A DNA stretch of 64,000 nt from Brevundimonas bullata (GCF_003350205.1 NZ_QLLC01000001.1:62001-126000); one strand, 5' to 3'; numbered from the stretch's first letter, positions 21,113 to 30,989 are shown. The notes: generated from the letters alone by a model not told the origin. Program-made: numbers and translations.

Positions 21113-21923
21113 GGGCGCCGACCGAGATCACGTCCACCCCGGTCCCGGCGATGCCCGCCACAGTCGTCAGGTTGACCCCGCCTGAAGCCTCGATCGTCAC
21201 CGGACCAAAGGCGCTGGCCTTCACCCGACGCACGGCCTCTTCCAGATCGGCCAGGCTGAAGTTGTCCAGCATGATGACGTCCGGGCGCTCGGCCAGGACC
21301 TCGTCCAGCTGATCCAGACCGTCAACCTCGACCTCGACCTTCATCAGGTGGGGCGCGAAGGCCCTGGCGCGGCGCACGGCCTCGCCCGCCCCGCCGCAGA
21401 CGGCGACGTGGTTGTCCTTGATCAGGATGGCGTCATCCAGACCGAAGCGATGGTTCAGCCCGCCGCCGCAAGCCACGGCGTGCTTTTCCAGAGCGCGCAG
21501 GCCGGGCGTGGTCTTGCGGGTGTCGGCGATGCGGGCGCTGGTTCCCGCCACGGCCTGGACATAGGTCCGGGTCAGGGTCGCGATGCCGCACATCCGGCCC
21601 AGCAAGTTCAGCGCGGTGCGTTCCGCCGCCAGCAGGGCGCGGGCGTTAGCCTCGACCGCGACCAGCACAGTTCCGGCCTCAAAGGCCTCGCCGTCGGCGA
21701 CCTTGATCGTCACCGTCGCGGACGGGTCCATCGCATGGACCGCGATCCGCACCACGGCGCCGCACGCCATCACGCCCGCCTGACGCGCGGCGAAGACGGC
21801 GCTGAAGCGCGCGTCCTCGGGGATGCAGGCCTGGGCCGTCACGTCGCCGGTGCGGCCCAGATCCTCGGCCAGGGCCATCCGCACGACGGGTTCGATCAGC
21901 AGGTCCGGCAGGGTACGGGTCAT
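21066..21923 (-). CDS. nadC: Nicotinate-nucleotide pyrophosphorylase (carboxylating)
   Basis: Quinolinate phosphoribosyltransferase converts quinolinate and PRPP to nicotinate mononucleotide. At 285 residues the length is normal. Family motifs are AERTALNLLGRMCGIATLT, ADTRKTTPGLRALEKHAVACGGGLNHR (phosphate and quinolinate binding), LIKDNHV, and EVEVDGLDQLDEVLAERPDVIMLDN. The C-terminal EASGGVNL leads to GVDVISVGALTHS. The ATG at 21923 is used. It is the last gene of the nadA-M50-nadB-nadC operon. Confidence 0.96.
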   Translation of the reverse strand: MTRTLPDLLIEPVVRMALAEDLGRTGDVTAQACIPEDARFSAVFAARQAGVMACGAVVRIAVHAMDPSATVTIKVADGEAFEAGTVLVAVEANARALLAAERTALNLLGRMCGIATLTRTYVQAVAGTSARIADTRKTTPGLRALEKHAVACGGGLNHRFGLDDAILIKDNHVAVCGGAGEAVRRARAFAPHLMKVEVEVDGLDQLDEVLAERPDVIMLDNFSLADLEEAVRRVKASAFGPVTIEASGGVNLTTVAGIAGTGVDVISVGALTHSVPQLDVGLDAK

Positions 21924-21947
21924 CAACGTTCGTCTCTCGTGTTCATG

Positions 21948-22047
21948 CCGTCATCCCGGGACGCGCAGCGGACCCGGGACCCAGGCGTTCAGACTATCTC
22001 AACCGCCTGGGTTCCGGCTCGCGCCTGCGGCGCGTCCGGAATGACGG
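21948..22047. repeat. Palindromic intergenic repeat running into the nadB 3' end
   Basis: Two arms form an imperfect palindrome. Arm one (21948-21987) starts CCGTCATCCCGGGACGCG. Arm two (22004-22047) ends CGCGTCCGGAATGACGG and is its near reverse complement; CCCAGGCG and CGCCTGGG meet at the centre. This is a common dispersed alphaproteobacterial repeat type. Arm two lies wholly inside the nadB coding sequence. Confidence 0.8.
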
Positions 22048-23536
22048 AAGAATGGGTCATGCGGGTGTGCAGGGCCGTCGGCAGGCTGTCGGGATGGTCG
22101 GCGCGGTAGTGCCCGCCCCGGCTCTCGCGCCGGTTCAGCGCGCCCTCGGCGATCAACCGGGCGGCGGTCAAAACCACAGCCTCAGGATGCGCCTTGGCCA
22201 GCCCGTCGATCACCGCCATCAGGGCGCTTAGCCCTTCTTCGTCGCGCACCACGCCGGCGAACCGGGTCATGGCGGCGCGCAGTTCGGCCATGGCCTCGGG
22301 CGGCAGGTCCTTCGAGGCCCGCGCCGGCCTCAGGTCGACCTTGGCCGGCTGAACCTCCTGCGCCGCCGCGCGTCCGGCGCGACGCCCAAAGGCGCCCGCT
22401 TCCAGCAGGGAGTTGGAGGCCAGACGGTTGGCGCCGTGCACCCCCGTCGCCGCGCATTCGCCGATGGCGTAGAGGCCCGGAACCGTGGTCCGTCCCTCGT
22501 CGTCGGCGACGATGCCGCCCATGTGGTAGTGGGCCGCCGCCGCCACCGGAATGGGGCTGACGCGCGGGTCCAGCCCGGCGCGCATACAGGCGGCGAACAC
22601 CGCCGGAAACTCGTGCGGGAAGGCCTCGCCCACGGCCTCGGTCGCGTCCAGAAAGGCGCCGCGCCCGTCGGCCCTTGCTGCGTGCACCGCCCGCGCCACG
22701 ATGTCTCGCGGGGCCAGATCGGCGTCTTCGTCCGCGCCCAGCAGGAAGGCGCCGGTCCCGTCGATCAGCCGCGCCCCCTCGCCGCGCAGGGCCTCGGTCG
22801 CCAGCGGCGCCGGGTCCATCCCCACGTCGATGGCGGTGGGATGGAACTGCACGAACTCCGGGTCGAGGATTTCAGCCCCCGCCTCATAGGCCAGGGCCAG
22901 TCCCTCGCCGCGCAGGGCCGAGGGGTTGGTCGTCACCTCATACAGACCGCCGACCCCGCCGGTGGCCAGGACCACGGCGGGGGCAAAGACCTCGTCCACC
23001 CGTCCGCCGCTACGTTCGATCAAGGCCCCGCGCACCCGGCCGTCCGCGTCCTGGATCAGGCCGCGCAGCCGTCCGTCTTCCCAAATTTCGATATGTTTGG
23101 AGGCGCGCGCGGCGGCCACCACCGCCGACAGAATGGCCCGCCCGGCCCCGTCGCCGCCGACCCGCGCCACGCGCGGCAGGCTGTGCGCCGCCTCAAGGCT
23201 GACGGAGAAACCGCCCGTCTCGTCCCGATCAAACGGCGCGCCCAGCGAGGCCAGCCATTCCACCGTCTCACGTCCGCGCTCGGTCAGGGCGCGCGCCGCC
23301 TCGGGCTCGACCAGCCCAGCGCCCGCCCCTTCGGTGTCTTTCGCGTGCAGGACCGCGCTGTCCTTGGGCGACAGCGCCGCCGCGAGCCCGCCCTGGGCCC
23401 AGGCCGAGGAACAGGCGTTCAGCAAGGGCTCCGGCGTCACCACCAGAGCTTTCGCCGGCCCGGCCTCCAGCGCGGCCGACAGCCCCGCCAGTCCGCCGCC
23501 GATGATCAGCGGCCCGTCATGCCGGATGCGCGCCAT
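21989..23536 (-). CDS. nadB: L-aspartate oxidase
   Basis: An FAD enzyme that oxidises aspartate to iminoaspartate, the substrate of quinolinate synthase. At 515 residues the length is normal. The FAD site is GPLIIGGGLAGLSAALEA. Other family blocks are SSAWAQGGLAAAL, HSLPRVARVGGDGAGRAIL, LATGGVGGLYEVTTNP, FVQFHPTAI, HYHMGGI and HGANRLASNSLLEA. The last 15-19 codons, including VIPDAPQARAGTQA, are written by an intergenic repeat and are not family sequence. It is 4 nt downstream of the M50 protease gene. Confidence 0.96.
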   Translation of the reverse strand: MARIRHDGPLIIGGGLAGLSAALEAGPAKALVVTPEPLLNACSSAWAQGGLAAALSPKDSAVLHAKDTEGAGAGLVEPEAARALTERGRETVEWLASLGAPFDRDETGGFSVSLEAAHSLPRVARVGGDGAGRAILSAVVAAARASKHIEIWEDGRLRGLIQDADGRVRGALIERSGGRVDEVFAPAVVLATGGVGGLYEVTTNPSALRGEGLALAYEAGAEILDPEFVQFHPTAIDVGMDPAPLATEALRGEGARLIDGTGAFLLGADEDADLAPRDIVARAVHAARADGRGAFLDATEAVGEAFPHEFPAVFAACMRAGLDPRVSPIPVAAAAHYHMGGIVADDEGRTTVPGLYAIGECAATGVHGANRLASNSLLEAGAFGRRAGRAAAQEVQPAKVDLRPARASKDLPPEAMAELRAAMTRFAGVVRDEEGLSALMAVIDGLAKAHPEAVVLTAARLIAEGALNRRESRGGHYRADHPDSLPTALHTRMTHSSVIPDAPQARAGTQAVEIV

Positions 23537-23540
23537 GGCT

Positions 23541-24389
23541 TTAGCGGCCCCCCACGCCGATGAACCGCAAGCCCATGTCGAAGGCCGGTTCGACCGCCCC
23601 GCCGGTCAGGGGCAGCAGGGCGCCGATCGCCGCCGCCGCACAGACCGCCGCCGTCGCCAGATAGAGGGCCAGGCTGCGCCCCGCCTCGGGCCAGCTCAAC
23701 TGACCCCAGGCCGCGCGCCAGACGCCGCGCTTCAGGTGGCTGAACACGGCGATGCCGAGGAAGACCGCCAGAATGAACCGCCCGGTCGACAGACCCCACC
23801 AGACGGCCAGACCGCCGACAGCCAGCAGCGCCACCTGCTCCAGGCGCGGATGCACCCGCGTCAGCACTGGGCCCAGCGCCTTGGACCCGTCCAGCGGCGG
23901 GGCGGGCAGCAGGTTCACCAGATTGATCATGGCGATGAAGAAGGCCCCCATCAGCCACTCGGGCGACTTCAACGCCAGCCCGACGGCCACGAAGGGGATC
24001 ATGGCGATCAGACCAAAGGCCGGCCCCGCCAGCGACACCAGCACGCCATGCCACTCGGTCTTGGGATTACGCTGCGCCTTGGCCAGCCCGCCCAGGAAGG
24101 GAATGATGTAGATGCGCGCCGGCCCCATGCCGAGCTTGTTCATCGCCAGCACGTGTCCGTATTCATGCACGAACAGGCCGAACAGCACCGCCCCCGCCAC
24201 GATGACGCTGCCCGTGATCCACCACAGGAAGCCCGCCATCAGCAGGGTCGAGGCGATGGCCCAGGCCGGATGCTGGCCCTTGTCCTCCAGCGGCGCGGAC
24301 TGGCGCGCGCGCACAGGCTCGGGCGCCGCCTGTTCCGGCGGCAGGTCCCAGGGACCGGGGCGGCGTGTGGTGTTGTCGATGTCGCTCAT
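23541..24389 (-). CDS. Site-2 protease family (M50) membrane metallopeptidase
   Basis: A 282-residue intramembrane zinc protease with about six hydrophobic segments. The zinc motif is HEYGH (residues 75-79), and the third ligand is in NLLPAPPLDGSKAL. Family members cleave membrane-bound anti-sigma factors or other substrates within the bilayer. The ATG at 24389 is chosen because the longer frame runs into the nadA intergenic region. It sits between nadA (57 nt) and nadB (4 nt) and so is co-transcribed with NAD synthesis genes. No anti-sigma factor is nearby, and its substrate is unknown. Confidence 0.88.
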   Translation of the reverse strand: MSDIDNTTRRPGPWDLPPEQAAPEPVRARQSAPLEDKGQHPAWAIASTLLMAGFLWWITGSVIVAGAVLFGLFVHEYGHVLAMNKLGMGPARIYIIPFLGGLAKAQRNPKTEWHGVLVSLAGPAFGLIAMIPFVAVGLALKSPEWLMGAFFIAMINLVNLLPAPPLDGSKALGPVLTRVHPRLEQVALLAVGGLAVWWGLSTGRFILAVFLGIAVFSHLKRGVWRAAWGQLSWPEAGRSLALYLATAAVCAAAAIGALLPLTGGAVEPAFDMGLRFIGVGGR

Positions 24390-24446
24390 GGGGTCGAACT
24401 GGGCGCGCGACGACCGGCCCGCAACGGGCCGCATCGCCGCAGCACC

Positions 24447-25532
24447 TCAGATCAGCTCCACATCGACGTGGTGCTTGGCCTTGATCAGGTCATAGCGCGC
24501 AGGGATCGCGGGCGGCGGCAGGTCGATCATCCGCTGCACGGCCAGACGCCCGCGCTCGGCCATGTCCGGCTCCACCGTGACCTCGAACTGCATGTATTTC
24601 AGGCAGTCGCGGATGTTCTCCAGGGTGATCCGCTTCATGTGCGGGCACAGGTTGCACGGGCCGATGAAATCCACGCCGGCCACGTCGCCCTTGACGTTCG
24701 AGGCCATCGAGCACTCGGTGATCATCACCACCTGCTTGGGCTTGCGGTCGACCACATAGTCGATCATCGCCGCCGTAGATCCGGCGAAGTCCGACGCCGC
24801 CAGCACCTCTTCAGGGCATTCCGGGTGGGCCAGAATCTCCGCGCCCGGATAGGCGGCGCGCATCTCGGCGATGTCCTCGGCGGTGAAGCGTTCATGCACC
24901 TCGCAGCGGCCCTTCCAGGCGATGATGCCGACATTCGTCTGGGCCGCGACGTTCCTCGCCAGGAACTCGTCGGGGATCAGGATGACCTTGTCGACGCCCC
25001 ATTCCTTGGCCGCCCATTCCACCACCTGAACGGCGTTGGCGCTGGTGCAGCAGATGTCGGTCTCGGCCTTCACGTCGGCGGTGGTGTTGACATAGGTGAC
25101 GACCGGCAGGCCGGGATAGCGCTGCTTGATCAGGCGCACGTCGGCGCCCGTGATCGACGAGGCCAGCGAGCAGCCCGCGCGCAGGTCTGGGATCAGGACG
25201 GTCTTTTCCGGCGACAGGATCTTGGACGTCTCGGCCATGAAGTGCACGCCCGCCTGGACGATCACCTTCGCCTTCGACTTCGCGGCCTCCTTGGCCAGCC
25301 CCAGGCTGTCGCCGACATAGTCGCCGACGCCGTGGAAGATTTCCGGCGTCATGTAGTTGTGGGCCAGGATGACGGCGTCGCGCTCCTTCTTCAGCGCGTT
25401 GATCTCGCTGATCAGCTTGGCCTGTTCCGGCCACTCCAGCGGCGTCACCAGACCCTTGACCTTCTCCCACACGGGAGCGGTCTCGCGCGCCAGTTCCTCT
25501 GACAGGCCGAAAGCGCCGTCCGCCATCTTCAT
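24447..25532 (-). CDS. nadA: Quinolinate synthase
   Basis: A [4Fe-4S] enzyme that condenses iminoaspartate with dihydroxyacetone phosphate to quinolinate. About 361 residues. The probable cluster cysteines are C121 (RAGCSLA), C210 (WKGRCEVH) and C296 (GPCNLCPHM). Other blocks are ILAHNYM near residue 55-61, [21 protein letters not shown], and AHPECPEEV. The ATG at 25532 is chosen (MKMADG; 25526 is also possible) because the upstream frame overlaps an operator-like palindrome. First gene of the nadA-M50-nadB-nadC operon. Confidence 0.95.
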   Translation of the reverse strand: MKMADGAFGLSEELARETAPVWEKVKGLVTPLEWPEQAKLISEINALKKERDAVILAHNYMTPEIFHGVGDYVGDSLGLAKEAAKSKAKVIVQAGVHFMAETSKILSPEKTVLIPDLRAGCSLASSITGADVRLIKQRYPGLPVVTYVNTTADVKAETDICCTSANAVQVVEWAAKEWGVDKVILIPDEFLARNVAAQTNVGIIAWKGRCEVHERFTAEDIAEMRAAYPGAEILAHPECPEEVLAASDFAGSTAAMIDYVVDRKPKQVVMITECSMASNVKGDVAGVDFIGPCNLCPHMKRITLENIRDCLKYMQFEVTVEPDMAERGRLAVQRMIDLPPPAIPARYDLIKAKHHVDVELI

Positions 25533-25562
25533 CGCTCCCTGCGGCTGTTTGCGCCGCTCCGA

Positions 25563-25585
25563 CTTATGCTCAAAGTTAGCATAAG
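25563..25585. promoter_or_regulatory. Palindromic operator candidate upstream of nadA
   Basis: CTTATGCT and AGCATAAG form a perfect 8-bp inverted repeat with a 7-nt spacer, ending about 30 nt before the nadA ATG. It is AT-rich in a GC-rich region. Alphaproteobacterial nad operons are known to be controlled by dedicated repressors (NadQ or NrtR). The position fits such an operator, but I cannot confirm a consensus match. Confidence 0.6.
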
Positions 25586-25642
25586 CACGCGCAATGTAGG
25601 CCGTTCCGCACAGGGCGCAAGGAAAAAGGGCGCGAACGCCGT

Positions 25643-25978
25643 CTATAGCGCCTCCGCCTCCAGCCGCGCGATCCACAGCGCCGCCCGCCTCTTCAGCTCA
25701 TCCTTGCGCGCCATGTCGGACAGGTCGGGCGACAGCCGGTCCAGTTGCTCAAAGCGGAAGCTGTCGGCGCCGTGGGCGGTCCATTCGGCCTGCAGCGACC
25801 TGTAGGGGCTGCCGCCCATCTTCAAGGAAAACCACAGGCCGTTCTGCTGGGTGTCTATGTGGCGGCTCTGACCCACCCAGGCGCGGCCCGTGGCGGAACA
25901 GATGACGGCGAAGACCCCGGCGATGGTTTCGCGGTCCTTGTAGTCGTTGATGAGCGCCTTGCGGTCTTCGGACGTCAT
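25643..25978 (-). CDS. GIY-YIG nuclease family protein (short)
   Basis: A 111-residue soluble protein. The central [24 protein letters not shown] aligns with the GIY-YIG core (GVY...G..YVGQS): the first strand reads GVF and the second WVG, so the two signature tyrosines are replaced by F and W. The usual downstream Glu and Asn are not obvious. A nuclease function is therefore doubtful, though the fold looks right. The ATG at 25978 is preceded by a palindrome-containing divergent promoter region shared with ilvA. It is followed by the nadA operon, with an operator candidate between. Confidence 0.65.
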   Translation of the reverse strand: MTSEDRKALINDYKDRETIAGVFAVICSATGRAWVGQSRHIDTQQNGLWFSLKMGGSPYRSLQAEWTAHGADSFRFEQLDRLSPDLSDMARKDELKRRAALWIARLEAEAL

Positions 25979-25995
25979 GGAAGCCTCTCTTTGTT

Positions 25996-26033
25996 TTACC
26001 CGGATTAAATAGCGCGAATTATTACCCGGGTAA
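25996..26033. promoter_or_regulatory. TTACCCGG repeat and palindrome in the ilvA divergent region
   Basis: TTACCCGG occurs at 25996-26003 and again at 26022-26029, 26 bp apart. The second copy is part of the perfect 12-bp palindrome TTACCCGGGTAA (26022-26033). The region is AT-rich and lies 18 nt before the GIY-YIG gene start on the minus strand and about 120 nt before ilvA. It is a plausible operator for a TetR-like dimer. Confidence 0.45.
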
Positions 26034-26150
26034 ATATCAGACTCCGCCAGCAGCGGCACCGCTTAGATATGCAAGGGCCTTCCCCTGACAGCCGCTTCTG
26101 CCTAGACGAAAGGTCTATTGCCCCCCCTTTCGCGTCGCTCCGAGAATTTC

Positions 26151-27668
<1,518 letters not shown>

Positions 27669-27670
27669 GC

Positions 27671-28072
27671 TCAGGCCTTGCTGATGGCCTCGGCCACGGC
27701 TTCCGGCGGGCGGCCGGTCAGGTCCTTGGCGATTTCGCCGACCAGTTTTTCCTCCAACGCCTTGTGCCAGTGCTTGCGCAACTGACCCAGGGTCTTGGGC
27801 GCGGCGACCACCATCAGGGCCTCCAGCTTGTTGGTCAGGGCCATGTGGTTCAGCGCCTCGGCCACGCCCATGGCGAAGCCGTCCTCGGCCTGGGTGTCAT
27901 TGTCGGGGTTGGCCTCGCTGGAGCGGCGGCCCGGCGCGCCCGACAGGCGTTCGGGGATTTCAGGCGCCTCGACCGACTGCAACTGGATGTCGAGAAGGTG
28001 TCCGGTGTTGCGGAACAGGTTCAGCTTCTCGCCGTCAACGACAGCGACGAAAGCCCCATTGGGCAGGTTCAT
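27671..28072 (-). CDS. Host-attachment protein family (Host_attach)
   Basis: A 133-residue soluble protein of the family named for AtsE-like attachment proteins in plant-associated bacteria. Hallmarks are the N-terminal NGAFVAVVDGEKLNLFRNTG, the central GRRSSEANPDNDTQAEDGFA, and LEALMVVAAPKTLGQLRKHWH. The family is now seen as related to the eRF1/Pelota-like baeRF domains, so a ribosome-linked role is possible; neither role is proven here. It is convergent with ilvA. Confidence 0.75.
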   Translation of the reverse strand: MNLPNGAFVAVVDGEKLNLFRNTGHLLDIQLQSVEAPEIPERLSGAPGRRSSEANPDNDTQAEDGFAMGVAEALNHMALTNKLEALMVVAAPKTLGQLRKHWHKALEEKLVGEIAKDLTGRPPEAVAEAISKA

Positions 28073-28109
28073 TATAATGGCTCCGGGAGCGCGCCGGAGA
28101 AGAGGCGCC

Positions 28110-28661
28110 CTAGTCTAGCGCAAAAGCGCCCTGCTCTGTTCCCGCCTCGGCCTTTTCATGGGCCAGCAGCCAACGCTTGCGCTCCAGCCCGCCCGCATAC
28201 CCGGTCAGGGTTCCGTTGGCGCCGACGACGCGGTGGCAGGGCACGATGACGCCGACCGGATTGGCCCCGTTGGCCAGGCCCACGGCGCGCACGGCGCTGG
28301 GCTTGCCGATGGCGCCGGCCAGTTGGCCATAGGACCAGGTTTCGCCCGCCGGAATGGTGCGCAGCGCGGCCCAGACCGAGCGCTGGAAGTCGGTGCCGCC
28401 GGTCTTCACCACAACCGTGTCCAGCGCCGTGGCGTCGCCGCCGAAATAGGCCCCGATGGCGGCGCGCACCGTCTCGGGCGCCCGGCCCGGCGTCAACACG
28501 ACCTCGCCGTAGTGGCGGGTCAGCAGTTTTCGCATCCGCGCCTCATAGTCCACAAAGTCGAAGGCCCGCACCGCGCCCTCGGCGTCCGTCACCAGCAAGA
28601 CCTCGCCCACCGGCGAGGCGAGGCGGTCCAGCGTAAAGGTTTCAGGCTGCGTCTTTTTCAT
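28110..28661 (-). CDS. ogt: Methylated-DNA-[protein]-cysteine S-methyltransferase
   Basis: A suicidal repair protein that transfers the alkyl group from O6-alkylguanine to its own cysteine. At 183 residues it has the methyl acceptor C142 in PCHRV (141-145), preceded by GLANGANPVGVIV, the helix-turn-helix RAVGLANG segment and YGQLAGAIGKPSAVR. The ATG at 28661 lies inside the end of the upstream Ada-like gene (20-nt overlap), so translation is coupled. A longer frame upstream is an overlap artefact. Confidence 0.93.
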   Translation of the reverse strand: MKKTQPETFTLDRLASPVGEVLLVTDAEGAVRAFDFVDYEARMRKLLTRHYGEVVLTPGRAPETVRAAIGAYFGGDATALDTVVVKTGGTDFQRSVWAALRTIPAGETWSYGQLAGAIGKPSAVRAVGLANGANPVGVIVPCHRVVGANGTLTGYAGGLERKRWLLAHEKAEAGTEQGAFALD

Positions 28662-29772
28662 CGTCCCTCTCCATGATCCGGACGCTGTCGATCCCCGCTT
28701 CCCGCAGGTGCAGCGCGCCATAGGCCCGCCAGGGCCGCCATTGCTCGGCCCGTGGCGCGAGCCGTTCGTCATTCCAGTCTTGGGGCAGCCGATCGCTAGC
28801 CATATCCGCCGCCTCCTTAGGCAAAGTGTCGATCCAGTCGCCGGGCAGCCGCAGGCCGGGCCGCGCCCGCACCAGGGGCGCCAGCAAGGGATCGGCTGAC
28901 AGGTCCCTCTGGATCGCGTCGGGGTCCGCCGACAGGTCGAACACCCGCCGCACCCGCGCCAATACTCCGGGCAGGGACTTCAGGTCCGAAACCGCGACCG
29001 TGACCGCCAGCCGGTTCCCGCTCTCGAACCGGGCCAAGACCTCGCCGGTCGCGCCATCCACATCGGGCGTCAGCGCACGTCGCCAGACCCCGTCCTCGAC
29101 CGTCTCGCCGCGCGCTGCCAGATCCGCCAGCATGGCGTCTATTTCGTAGGGCGGACGATAGGGCAGGCTCAGCCGCACACCCCCGTCGCCCGCCTTCTCC
29201 GCCCGCCGCCTCAGCATCGACGGCGGCCGCCCATAGAGCGACTGAAACGTCTCGTTGAAGCGCCGCACGCTGCCGAAGCCGGAGGCCAGAGCCACCTCGG
29301 CCATGGCCAGGTCGGTCTGGTGGATCAGGGCCTTGGCCAATAGCACCCGCCGCGTCTGGGCCACGCTGACCGGGGCCGCGCCCAGATGCTGACGGAACAG
29401 ACGGCGCAGGTGGCGTTCACCGACGCCCAGCCGCGCGGCGAGACCATCGACGTCGCCTTCATCGAGCGCCCCCGCCTCGATCAGGCCCAGGGCTCGGCTG
29501 ACCGTATTCGATGTGCCGCGCCACGCCCCCATATCCGGGGCGGTTTCGGGTCGACAGCGCAGACAGGCGCGGAACCCCGCCTCCTCCGCCGCCGCCGCAC
29601 TGGCGACAAAACGCATGTTCTCGCGCTTGGGCGTTCTTGCCGGACAGACCGGGCGGCAATAGATTCCCGTCGTCTTCACACAGGTGAAGAACCGCCCGTC
29701 AAAGCGCGGATCGCGCGTCAGGACGGCCCGGTAGCAGGCCTCCTGATCCAGACTGTCGCGGGCGATTTCCAT
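28642..29772 (-). CDS. AdaA-AlkA fusion protein lacking the glycosylase core
   Basis: A 376-residue regulator of the adaptive response to DNA methylation. Residues 10-80 are the Ada zinc domain with C39, C43, C70 and C73 (GIYCRPVC...ACLRC), where C39 takes methyl groups from phosphotriesters. Residues 90-185 are an AraC-type double helix-turn-helix (GVGERHLRRLFRQHLGAAPV; ASGFGSVRRFNETF). From about 200 an AlkA-like N-terminal domain follows, ending RARPGLRLPGDW. The sequence then jumps to RAEQWRPWRAYGALHL, the AlkA C-terminus. The helix-hairpin-helix and catalytic Asp, about 130 residues, are absent. It should still sense and activate, but not excise bases. Confidence 0.85.
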   Translation of the reverse strand: MEIARDSLDQEACYRAVLTRDPRFDGRFFTCVKTTGIYCRPVCPARTPKRENMRFVASAAAAEEAGFRACLRCRPETAPDMGAWRGTSNTVSRALGLIEAGALDEGDVDGLAARLGVGERHLRRLFRQHLGAAPVSVAQTRRVLLAKALIHQTDLAMAEVALASGFGSVRRFNETFQSLYGRPPSMLRRRAEKAGDGGVRLSLPYRPPYEIDAMLADLAARGETVEDGVWRRALTPDVDGATGEVLARFESGNRLAVTVAVSDLKSLPGVLARVRRVFDLSADPDAIQRDLSADPLLAPLVRARPGLRLPGDWIDTLPKEAADMASDRLPQDWNDERLAPRAEQWRPWRAYGALHLREAGIDSVRIMERDDEKDAA

Positions 29773-29839
29773 GCCCGCAACATGATCCCTCGCCGTCGCC
29801 CTGTCTCGCGGTTTTCGGACATGACGGCGCCGCGCCCGA

Positions 29840-30541
29840 TCAGTCCCGCGCCGTCGCGATCCGCCACAGGGCCTTCAGGATGTCGACCGCCAGGCACAGC
29901 ATGATGATCGCCAGCACCCAGCTGAGCACCGTGCCCAGGGTCAAAGCCGTCTCGGCCAGGCCGCGCTGGGCCTCTGGAATGGCGTGGATGGCGTCGAAGT
30001 CCATGTGGATCGGCGAAGCTCCCATGACGCGCGCCGTCTGGTCGCCTTGCGTCAGGGTGGCCCAGTGACCGGCCTGGAACAGCCGCCAGCCGATCCACAG
30101 TCCCGCCGCCGCCACCGGAATCTTCAGCAGGGCCTGCAACCGCCGCGCCTCCGGTCGCCACAGGGTGACGCCGTCCACCGCCATGCCCGCCACGGCCCAG
30201 GCCAGGATCAGTCCAAATAGCAGCGACCAGATCGGCGCCGCCGTCACGCTGACGTCGCCGCCGCGTAGGGCGAAGTCGCCGATGCCGGTGAAGCGGATCG
30301 CGCCGATCCACCACAGGATGAAGACGGCGCTGGCGATGAAGGACCACAGGGCCTCGGCGGCGCGCGGCGTCTGGGCGCGCACGCCCCAGACCTTGGCGCC
30401 CTTGGGCAGCCATTCGGCCTTGGACTTGTCGTTTCCCGCCATGGACGCCCCCCATTTCGCCGGGTCGGCCAGACCAAAGGCCGACAGGTCGCGCACCCGC
30501 CATTTCGTCAGCCAGGTCGGCTTGATGTCGTAGTGCTCCAT
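29840..30541 (-). CDS. Membrane protein, last gene of PadR/HAAS operon
   Basis: A 233-residue protein with four or five hydrophobic segments (about residues 64-84, 100-122, 140-158 and 200-225) and a soluble N-terminal third. It starts 17 nt after the HAAS-domain gene, and its style suggests a sensor-type partner membrane protein. No family recognised beyond that. Probably made with, and acting with, the HAAS protein under PadR control. Confidence 0.7.
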   Translation of the reverse strand: MEHYDIKPTWLTKWRVRDLSAFGLADPAKWGASMAGNDKSKAEWLPKGAKVWGVRAQTPRAAEALWSFIASAVFILWWIGAIRFTGIGDFALRGGDVSVTAAPIWSLLFGLILAWAVAGMAVDGVTLWRPEARRLQALLKIPVAAAGLWIGWRLFQAGHWATLTQGDQTARVMGASPIHMDFDAIHAIPEAQRGLAETALTLGTVLSWVLAIIMLCLAVDILKALWRIATARD

Positions 30542-30558
30542 GATCGCCCCGGCGAGGG

Positions 30559-30966
30559 TCAGCGCCCCAGCAGGGTCAGGGCGCCGGAGAAGAAGCCGTT
30601 GAAGGCCTGACCGATCGACTGACCGAAATGGGCCGGATCGCCCAGCACATGGACCAGCAGGCCCAGCGCCTGCACCGCCGCGATCACGATCAGCCCCGCC
30701 TTGGCCCCGAACAGCCAGTAGGGGAACAGCTCCGGCCCGATCAGCGAATCCGGTCCCTTGCGATAACGGGCCGCGACCACCAGCGGATGGCCGATCTCGT
30801 GCAGGATCGCCTCCTTCTCCTCGTCGCTCAGCGCCCGGCCCAGTTCCTCCTCGCGCGCCTCGACCCGGCTCAGGATCAGGTCGCGCAGCTCGGCGACGAT
30901 GTCGTCGCGGTCCTCGGTCGACAACTGGGCCGCCACGGCCTCCAGATAGCGTTCGATCACGTCCAT
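30559..30966 (-). CDS. HAAS-domain membrane protein (putative PadR-linked sensor)
   Basis: A 135-residue protein. Residues 1-65 resemble the HAAS domain (MDVIERYLEAVAAQLSTEDR, IVAELRDLILSRVEAREEELGR, EILHEIGHPLVVAARYR), a helical module typically encoded next to PadR regulators. A hydrophobic segment (about 80-110) and an amphipathic tail follow. Such pairs are thought to link membrane state to transcription. The ATG at 30966 lies 23 nt after the padR stop; earlier in-frame codons are shadow. Confidence 0.8.
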   Translation of the reverse strand: MDVIERYLEAVAAQLSTEDRDDIVAELRDLILSRVEAREEELGRALSDEEKEAILHEIGHPLVVAARYRKGPDSLIGPELFPYWLFGAKAGLIVIAAVQALGLLVHVLGDPAHFGQSIGQAFNGFFSGALTLLGR

Positions 30967-30989
30967 TTCGGTCTTCCTCCCCCGGGATT

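Noticed and set aside
22926..25502. Long plus-strand frame opposite nadB, M50 and nadA
   Set aside because: Antisense shadow; no recognisable domain, and the three opposite genes are certain.
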